64,000 bases of DNA from assembly GCA_011109175.1 (NCBI GenBank), contig RDEW01000036.1, forward strand, positions 313,583 through 377,582, read 5' to 3'. Below, piece by piece: positions 55,950-64,000 of the stretch. A program made the position numbers and the translations under genes. How positions within the stretch are numbered: position 1 is the stretch's first letter; every line of letters begins with the position of its first letter. The stretch is from Dicyema japonicum (taxonomy: Eukaryota; Dicyemida; Rhombozoa; Dicyemidae). The notes beneath the pieces are model-generated. The model made no database searches. It worked only from the letters and a program-made list of their open reading frames with translations, and was not told where the DNA came from.

Positions 55950-56485
55950 TTACCACTAATTCACATTGACTTCAATTACGTGCATTAAAATACAGATCTG
56001 AGATAGAAAAGTTTATGGTCAAATTTAAACTATTGACCCTTTTTTGGTTGATCGTGACTCTTGAACATTCATTCCTCATGGAGGCTGTTTGGATATACAA
56101 CCGACATCAAATTATTCGAAGATCAATTTTCTAGGTGGTTCTGAATGATGCCTTAGTATGTCACATGCGCTGTGATGACTATGCGCTAGACGTTACATAT
56201 TGATTTTTATTGATTATTTCATTATTACTATTATAGTAAAAATACATATATCTTGTTTATGTCATGAAATTCGATGTATTATTAATTTTCTAAATAATTT
56301 AATATTAAACTTAATAATACTATACCTCTGTTGTGGTTGTTGTGGTGCCAAGAAGAAAGAAAAATAGAAGAGAAAAAAAGAAAAAGAAAGAAAATACAGA
56401 AAACTAATCAGACTAAGTCTGAATCTGCTCACTGCCCTGCTATGGATCAAACTACACTCAAAGAATTACTACTTTTACCTGCGAT
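55950..56485. other. No assignable feature; purine-rich tract
   Basis: AT-rich DNA with a GAAGAAAGAAAAATAGAAG-type purine run at 56,350-56,400. Nothing else seen. Confidence 0.5.
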
Positions 56486-56489
56486 ATCA

Positions 56490-58515
56490 AAAGAACTGTG
56501 AGAGTCTTGCGGATATTGCAACGCGAGGAAGTACGGTTTGAATTGTACATCTTGCATGAGATATTTCTACCTCGGGTGTGTTCGAATATCGAAATTGGCT
56601 GCGAGATCTCTTTACAAATGGGACTGCGCATACATTATGAAATACCCCGTTCGGTGCCGCCATCCGACATAATTCACTCATCCCCCTTATTCTGGACAAA
56701 TCGAACCATTTTTGTTACGCCTATCGGAGAGTCGGAAAGGTAGACGGATTCCACTGAGAATACCAATGGCCGCTCGAATTCCCGCTGCTGAATGCTTCAC
56801 GTCATTAATTGATAAAGCCATCAGCACCAGCGACCAGGCCTCTTGGATACGTCTACAGAGCTTTGCACCTATGACCCTTGGAATTTCTGCCTCAGATCAA
56901 GCTCTCAACGGATCACTGGCCTCAAAAATCAAGAAGAATACTTCTGCCTTTTTGGCCACTTAAACACAGCAAGACTCTCGAATCGAGCCTGAGCGAATAC
57001 TTCAGTGCAAACAATTGTCTACAGAAGCTGGGAGTAAACAGGAAGATTCTAAAGCATTTCAAGAGAGCGAACCGAAAACTGATGGAAGGGACGTTCGCGT
57101 AGCTGTAAGAGTAGTGTCTTGTGACGAAGCGCTATTGAAACCGTGCCGTGAAGTCTTATAGTTATTGAGAAAGAAGCACCCTGCTCCACCACTGAACCAG
57201 CGGAACTTGACAATGCCAGAAGAGCTCACGGCAATTAGTCCCACGGAATTTGAAGTAGTGTGTGCAATAAAGTCTACTTCTACTTACTTCCAGGTATCAG
57301 CATATCCTCCTTGGACAAGGAACATTTCCTTGGCTACCTTCTCGGAAACGACGAGCTGGAAAACTGCCTTACCAGTAAGAATAACAAAGTTGAAGCTTTT
57401 ACAAAGAGAGTATCATCTTTGGATCCACATGTGTCTTTCTTGCTCAAAAAATGTATTTCCACGTTGAAGATGATGTACATTTTGAGATGTTCATGTTTTG
57501 AACACCGGAATGCACTATTGTCGGCTGATGGGACTCTGAGACGATCGGCGGAGTCAATACTGAATGTCAAATTCGATGATCTGGGCTGGACAATGTGCAA
57601 ACAACCTACGAGAAATGGGGGCATTGGGTTGAGATCTTTCCTTGAAGCCGCCCTGCCTGCCTACTTTTCATCCCGTGCGAGCTGCAGTTGCTTGGCCCAA
57701 GCAGTCCTACGCAACGCAACCGGACATACCTTGGACTTGGAGCTTGACAGAGTTTGCAAGTTGTGGGGTGAGTTGGACTCGGAATTCTGTCGAACTTGGC
57801 TTTCTAGAAGAGTTGGGACTCAATTGCATCTATGAGCACTCTGGAGGTCGCTAAGACAAGCGCCAACCAACACCGACTAGCAAGCATTAAGTCGGCCGCA
57901 CATTGTGGAAATGGAGTCTGGCTCGAGGCCCTACCGTGCCCACATCTGTGGACCCTTCTTGACGAAAACAGCCTGAGGATCGGGGTGGCACTATGCCTAG
58001 GACTGGACATATGTCAGAGACCACATATGCCGTTGCGGAGCAAACGTTAATACGAAAGACTTACATCCACTTTCTTGCCGACGAAGTACTGGTCGAGCTC
58101 CGCGCCACGCAGCCCTCAATGACATAATTTTTCGCGCCCTCAAAGCTGCGGGATTTCCGGCCCAATTGGAATTCTGGAATCGAGCCTGATTGTCTTAGAC
58201 AGAGGCGACGGAAAGAGGCCGGATGGAATGATGTTATTCCCATACTCTCACGGAAATTGACTCGTCTGGGACGCAACGTGTGTGGACACTTTCTCTGGAG
58301 CCAGAGATCTGTCGGTGACGCACTCTCGTGGAGACGCAGCCGACCAGGTGGAGGTCAAGAAGATCCATAAGTACGAATCCCTCGGAGACCACTACTATTT
58401 CGCCTTCATTTCTGTGGAGACAACTGGAACTGTAGGCTCGAAGACGGACGCTTTTCTCGACAGCATAGAAAGCAAACTCGCCTCAAAAAGGTGCGAGCCA
58501 CGGGAGGGACTATGA
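56490..58515 (+). pseudogene. R2-like LINE: region after reverse transcriptase, zinc finger and restriction-like endonuclease
   Basis: 56,498-57,100 carries linker frames (RIPMAARIPAAECF). 57260-57835 is open and matches the post-RT region (RVSSLDPHVSFLLKKC, RRSAESILNVKFDDLGW, RNGGIGLRSFLEAALPAYF). 57,832-58,050 has LDENSLRIGVALCLGLDIC. The nuclease follows after frameshifts: LDRGDGKRPDGMMLFPYSHG, a stop, LVWDATCVDT, KKIHKYESLGDHYYF and ETTGTVG. The RPD...D core is intact in sequence but interrupted by a stop codon, and at least four frames are needed. It ends REGL at 58,515. Confidence 0.8.
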
Positions 58516-58609
58516 TGAAACAAATGCTCGAAATGGCGACTATCATAGATAACGCTTTCGCCAATTCTCATCCTAATTATTATCCAAATTAATTTATTTG
58601 TTGAGAATA

Positions 58610-59759
58610 AATAATAGAGTGTTCCAAAAATAGAGGTTACTCCAAAAATCGTACAAAAATTTGTTATTATTGAGTACATAATTATACTTCGTTGATTAAA
58701 AACCTTAGAATTTAACGTAAAACTAACATTGTTTAATCAGTAATTTTTTGTCCATAACCATATTTAAATTTTAAATTGCGCATGAATATTTTTCTAAAAT
58801 AATTAAGACAATCCTGCAACATATTTAAAATGTTTTCCTCAACTTTATGTTATCAATTGCTGTTCTTGTAGTTACATATTCAGCCTCAATTCCATTATAA
58901 AAATTTTTCTCTGACTTAGGGTCATTTTCTTCTAAAACATATTCTTTTTCATTGATGAAATGACCATTAATATCCTCGGATTGATGTTCACTAAAACTTT
59001 TTCCTCGACACGTTTCGTCGCAATTGAAAATGTTTTGATTTCCATATTCGTCAATTTTTTTATATTAAATCGAATTAAAAACTCATCAATCATGGAACTG
59101 TCACTTGAAACTTTTTCCAGACAAAGTTTTGAACTTAAATTCATGTTTTTTTGAATTTTTCCAACCATCCGTTTGAAGCCTTAAAATTTTGAAGTAGAAT
59201 TAAAATTTTGAAGTAGAATTCTAGATGCGACTTTCAGTCCTAAAAAATGATTTTAAGAATTACAATAATACCGATTTTTTTGATTAAAGGTCCGGGAATG
59301 GGAATGTTTTGTTTTCTTAGGTGTTGAAATACATCCAACACTTTTGAATCCAAAAGTTTATGCTTTTCACTAATGACTGACTCTGATGTCTCTGCATTTG
59401 AATAAATCTGTCCATTTGTTGTGAATGGAACAATGTTTCTCTTGATTCTAGAGATTGTTCCGATACTTGTGTCAAACTTTCTCGCGAGTTTTCGAATTGA
59501 ATGCTTCTTTTTGAAAAGAAGATTAGCAATTTCAACTTTTGTATTGTAGTTTAAGCCCATGAAAGGTGTAAATAACTTTAAGACAAGCAAAAAAATGAAC
59601 AAAAATCTGCACGTGATTAAAAAATTAATTGTAGTAAAATATAGAAACTGTAAGATTTAATTTTAAATTAAAATAATTATAAGTGTTCCAAATCCCGAGG
59701 GTGTATCAAAAACAGAGGTGTTCCACCCTCGAGGTTCGTTCCAAAAAGAGGTTAGACTG
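58610..59759 (-). mobile_element. pogo/Tigger-like DNA transposon, second copy
   Basis: Minus-strand frame from about 59,560 reads GLNYNTKVEIANLLFKKKHS, IRKLARKFDTSIGTISRIKR, a helix-turn-helix close to the 2,611 copy. 59168-58932 and the frames down to 58,740 match the C-terminal tail of the first copy (DPESE..., FYNGIEAEYVTT). The DDE core is deleted. The 5' end read inward is CAGTCTAACCTCTTTTTGGA and is followed outside by TA, the expected target. The 3' end is truncated at about 58,610. Confidence 0.8.
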
Positions 59760-59844
59760 TATACTCAAATAAAATATTATATTACACGTTCTACAAGTCG
59801 AATTTCACGTCAAAAATAGTCATCGATTTAAAAGACTACCGCGT

Positions 59845-60095
59845 TGCCATAGGGTGGTACAATGGTTAGAGGTAGGGCAAAAGTGTCACGATGAGAAAAA
59901 GGCTTGACGAGTGACGCCGTCATCAGTGGAGACTGCGGAACTGTATAGTCAAAAAGAACACACACTCAAGAAAAAGAAAAAAAACAAAAAAGTGAAGAGC
60001 ATTCCTTGGTTCTCCCTATACGATTAGTTATAATAACTGTTTTTTACTTGAATAAAGTGTGTGTTCTGCACAAGCGAAACCCTATGAATTGATGA
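59845..60095 (+). repeat. tRNA-derived SINE copy (family of 38,393)
   Basis: GGTGGTACAATGGTTAGAGG (A-box region), GCTTGACGAGTGACGCCGTC, AGAGCATTCCTTGGTTCTCC, GAATAAAGTGTGTGTTCTGC. The B-box is eroded. The GGCTCTCGTGAAA end is replaced by AAGCGAAACCC. Confidence 0.75.
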
Positions 60096-60099
60096 TATT

Positions 60100-63000
60100 C
60101 GAATTACGCCTTTACTGAAAACTTAATGAATAAATTTGGTGTCGAAGTTGCAAGTCGTTTTAAAAAGATCTTTAACACTTGACAGGCTACGGAACAGATT
60201 TTGTAAACTTGACAAGGCTGGCAAAGAGTCGCCAAAAAACTAAGAAGCTAACTAGTAATTTGATTTTTCGTGTCACGAGATATTACATAACGTAAGTTCC
60301 AATAATATAGTGGCTTTATCAGCTATTCCACAAAACTAACAGATAGAAAGGACATTAATGTCGATGATCCGTTCATTTCTGGTAACGGAATAAACTTTTC
60401 CCCAAAGCTTGCAATCTGAGAAAAGCCCAATTGAAAGTTTCTGATAAGGTTCTTCGGATACAGAATTGTTTTCTTATAACTTCTCATTAATTTTCATGGA
60501 ACGCTGGGTCCCTTTTCCCTTGTCTACGGAAATTTGTGCAACCGGAATTGACCTACGAGAATGAGTCGTGATCAATTTCCCTCTCCTCTCTACTGAAATT
60601 GTCCGTAATCCAGAAAGCTGCTAAAAGAGAATTGGCCTCAACCTTGGAAGCGGTTTTGATAGGACGACAAAAGAAGTTAGTGATGTTAGTTACTCTACCT
60701 AAACTCCCATTACGAAGTCAAGAACGCATACCTTAAAAACCTCCCGAGATAAGAGACAAATACTTCTTTCTGGAGAACCATCCAGGATTCTCTTCTACGT
60801 CGGATAGGACTTCCACTTTTATCGGTCCGAGTCATTTACTTAGTTGGGAACTTTTTCTTTTTAATCCTGAGATCCTGAGTAATAATAATTTTCTTGAAAT
60901 CACAATAGCTTGTGCAAACCAATTTTCTGATGGTCAAGATGTTACTTTTTCGAAGAAACCTAAACTAGCAAACTATGTAGCAGATCCAAGCACCTGCTGC
61001 ATAACTAAACCTTAGATAGATCAGACGCTATAAAAGTAATGAAAGTTAAAAGATATATTTTTTGGACTCATAAAATTTGATTCCATGACAGTGATCCTAA
61101 CGACTGATTTTGGAAATTGAAATCTCCCATTTGCTACATATAAACCAGAAATATTGTGTGTGTCACCCTATGGGGATGTGAGATGACGTCTGATTTTTTA
61201 ATGTATAATTTATTCTAGTTAAAAGTCGGATATAAAATACCCGAAAGGGGTGAAAATACTACTTGCAGTATAAAAGTTTGTGGTCAACAGTGTTTATATA
61301 AACCAAAGGTTCCTCAAGGTTCTGTCCACAGGTAGACAATTTGATACATTTTTATTGTTTCTGCTCAACAATTCAAGTGAAATCTGAATTGGAAATATAT
61401 TATTTCTAGAATCATTCGTGGAACCCAGAAACTGGCTATCGGAATAGACTGCTACGGATTTCATCAAACTTTGATATGAAGCCTTATACTGAGAACTAAA
61501 AATGCCTGTTGTAGCCATTTAAACAGCATAGTAACCTAATACTTAGGGTACCTAGAGAGTTTGTGTCCATTTGATATGTCTCCACTTGGGTCACCATACG
61601 GTTTACAAGACTATATGAGTAAAAGTCATCTCAACTATAAATCAGAATAACATCCATCTCCAATAAAGAATCATAATTCTCTCAACATTTATACATATGC
61701 TTGTTCCATTAGTGTCTTGCCAGTTGAAGTTGATTAGCCAGTGGGCAGAATTTATATATATTAAGTTTTTAGACATTTAAGCAGGATTTTTTATTGAGAT
61801 AATGTCTTCGAAAAAATTAAACTCATTTGAGTTCCGCTGGCTAATTGAGCGTATGTCCCTACAGATCATCATGAAAATGCGTTTTCAATTCTGAGAGCAG
61901 TCAGCTTTTACTGAAAGAACTTGTAATTGTTAACTGTTTGTGTTTAAATAATTAAGTCAATCCAGAGATGAGACATATAGCGCACAAGAACTTTGTCCCC
62001 AGCTTACTACGCTGATTAGCCACTAAGAAATATTAATTTAAAATTTGTCGCAGTGCTGAATTAAAAAATATTACAAAAAATAGATTTTAAAGTAAAATAT
62101 AAAAAATTATTAAAATAGAGTATCTAAAAAACAAATTTTATATTTTTAAATTAAATTTCATGATTTCACTAATAAATCGGAAAACCCTGTAACTAAATTA
62201 AAAAATGATTGAATAATAATTACAAATGACGACAAATGCAATAGTAGCATTTCAGTATTCCAATTCAGTGATAATCGCCTCTGATTCTGTCATGGAAAAT
62301 GATGTTCCTCAATGTAACCTTTTAATAATTTTCTGATGGCGACGAACTTTGCTGTAGAATATATCAAATCACAATGTCTCTCGCCGTTGGAATGGTCGGA
62401 ATAGCACGTGAAATTATAGAGTTATACAACATATCAGTAAATTATGCCCAGTTCACGTTATAATAAATAAAAGTCAATATTTTCAACGAAATCAACACAA
62501 CATATCAATAACCAACTTTACCAACAAATTTAGAGCGTACATGCTCAGTCGATCACAAAGCACGGTGCTGACTTTTTATATTCCAGGAAGTCATAATCGT
62601 CGGACTTGAATCGGGCTTCTCTAGGATGATCAAATTAGACGTCAAAGCGAATATATTCATAAACAGCATATGTTGTATTGGACCTTCTCAGAAAATGGTT
62701 ATGGATAAGATATCCTCCCCGTAATATATTCATATCACTCATAGACTTACTAAATCCCCACCCATAACTACCTGTGATGCTGTTCGTATTGCCTTCAATG
62801 CTCTATTTGTTGTGGCGCCTTTAAATCGATTAGGTGTTTATACTAAAAGTAGTACTTTGGGTTATTTTAGTGTGGAATCTCAACTCGATCACGAAAAAGG
62901 GAGATTTTATAAATCAAAGTGCAAATATTCATTTGGAAAGAGATCATTTTTTGGCTTCTTGATATTAAAATTCTGAAATATTAAAGAATTTATAAGATTC

Positions 63001-64000
63001 ATAGCAATTAGAAACACACAGCATTTTTCGTGATAGGCATGGTACTTATAGCTCCGCACGGGCGGACAGACAAGTGGAGACCAGCTCTAAGCGCCATATG
63101 TTTTTTGAAATCCTTCGAACGGCAGAGTCAGAACGGGGCAGTTAGAATTAACTAATAATACAATAAGTGATGCATAAAAGAAATCAAAACAGTACGAAAA
63201 TGAGAACATTTAATCTCATCAGGTCTCTCTTGTCGTTCGGTTTATTAAGAATTAGATATATGTTAAATCTGACTCAGCTTATTCGCCTTCTTTTAGAGAC
63301 AGGCCCAGTCACACTTTAGGCTCTTTGTATTAAATGGGAAGTAATGAGATGAGTATTCCTTCCAGCAATTTCCTCATTCTGACTTTCAAGCAAACAACAT
63401 CCTTCAATAGCTCGTTCATTGTCGATCATTCAAATATCAATATAAGTTTCCCACAAACCGTTCTTTGTGACCAACCATATTTATGTTCTACCTGCATTCT
63501 CTCAGGACTCTTTCTGATAGCAACAGTCTGAATATATGTTTGTATAGTGTCATCCACGTTGAGTGTGCTTTGATTGTGTTTATAGAATTTGCTCACAATG
63601 CCATCCATGTTCGTATATTAGTACTATGTTTACTTTAGCATTGTGAATTAATACCACTTCGCTAGCAAGGATCGTATTTATGAAGTTTTTCAAATTTTCA
63701 GAGAAATCTCCTTTGGTCTGCAGGAATTGAGCACGCAATAAGAGTTACCCCTTATTATTTCGAGCCCAATGTTCTAAAGAGCCATATAATCATTCTAGAC
63801 TCTCCATTCCTCAATCCTACGAGCCATCTGAAATTAACTAATTTATGTTTGAAATTAAAAAGGTATAGAAAATTCGGTATTCAAAAATAAAAATCGTGGA
63901 GTTTTGTAGACATGCAATCTTTCTCAACGAGGGGCGATTTTTTAATTAGTGATATTTTTTTAATTATTTATTTATTATTTATTAAAACCACAAATCACCG
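60100..64000. other. No assignable gene; weak open frames only
   Basis: Nearly 4 kb. The longest frames are 61518-61294 minus (74 codons, starts MATTGIFSSQYKASYQ, serine-rich, no domain) and 63608-63429 minus (60 codons). 63,720-63,800 shows partial similarity to 26,525-26,610 (GAACACGCAAT, GAGTTACC, CCCAATGTTCT). I see no reliable exon chain. Confidence 0.4.

Noticed and set aside
61294-61518. 74-codon minus-strand frame starting MATTGIFSSQ
   Set aside because: No domain, no neighbouring exon could be joined, length within chance for this AT content.

Overview
The window looks like nuclear DNA of a small, AT-rich, transposon-littered animal genome. The best clue is the gene structure. Five protein genes only make sense once introns of about 19-30 bases (mostly 22-25) are removed. 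These are an XPC/Rad4 DNA-repair gene, a basonuclin-like zinc-finger gene, a seven-transmembrane receptor, a mitochondrial carrier of the SLC25A39/40 type and a novel-type protein kinase C. In the kinase gene all ten introns restore a continuous 647-residue protein. Introns this short in animal-type genes are the published hallmark of dicyemid mesozoans (Dicyema), so a dicyemid is my working identification. This is inference from intron size and gene types, not from a database match.

Layout. 1-6,250: broken non-LTR retrotransposons (AP-endonuclease type and restriction-like-endonuclease type), a pogo/Tigger-like transposon and an integrase remnant. 6,419-8,473: XPC. 8,800-9,900: reverse-transcriptase remnants. 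10,030-11,440: a piece of large-subunit rRNA on the minus strand, carrying three internal direct duplications. 12,063-14,160: a composite with inverted ends enclosing three LINE pieces and an assembly gap. 16,515-17,531: basonuclin-like gene. 18,000-42,600: mostly decayed LINEs, hAT and integrase relics, several SINE families and a 50-base minisatellite. 42,688-43,633: receptor. 44,740-45,595: best-preserved restriction-like endonuclease module. 46,967-47,806: carrier (minus strand). 47,950-52,980: LINE, SINE and hAT relics. 53,152-55,323: protein kinase C. 56,490-58,515: LINE with reverse-transcriptase tail and endonuclease. 58,610-59,759: second pogo/Tigger-like copy. 59,845-64,000: one SINE, then nothing I can assign.

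The host genes are compact single-copy islands (0.8-2.2 kb each) separated by 8-25 kb of repeats. They share no pathway: nucleotide-excision repair, transcription, signalling and mitochondrial transport. Two of the 22-25 base introns begin with GC instead of GT. The LINEs, SINEs and DNA transposons are nearly all broken. One tRNA-type SINE insertion with a perfect 14-base target duplication shares its 3' tail with a LINE in the window, which suggests a SINE/LINE partnership.

Caution: at least eight places carry exact or near-exact direct duplications of roughly 55-245 bases, two of them astride a single N. These look like unmerged contig overlaps and should not be taken as biology without read support.
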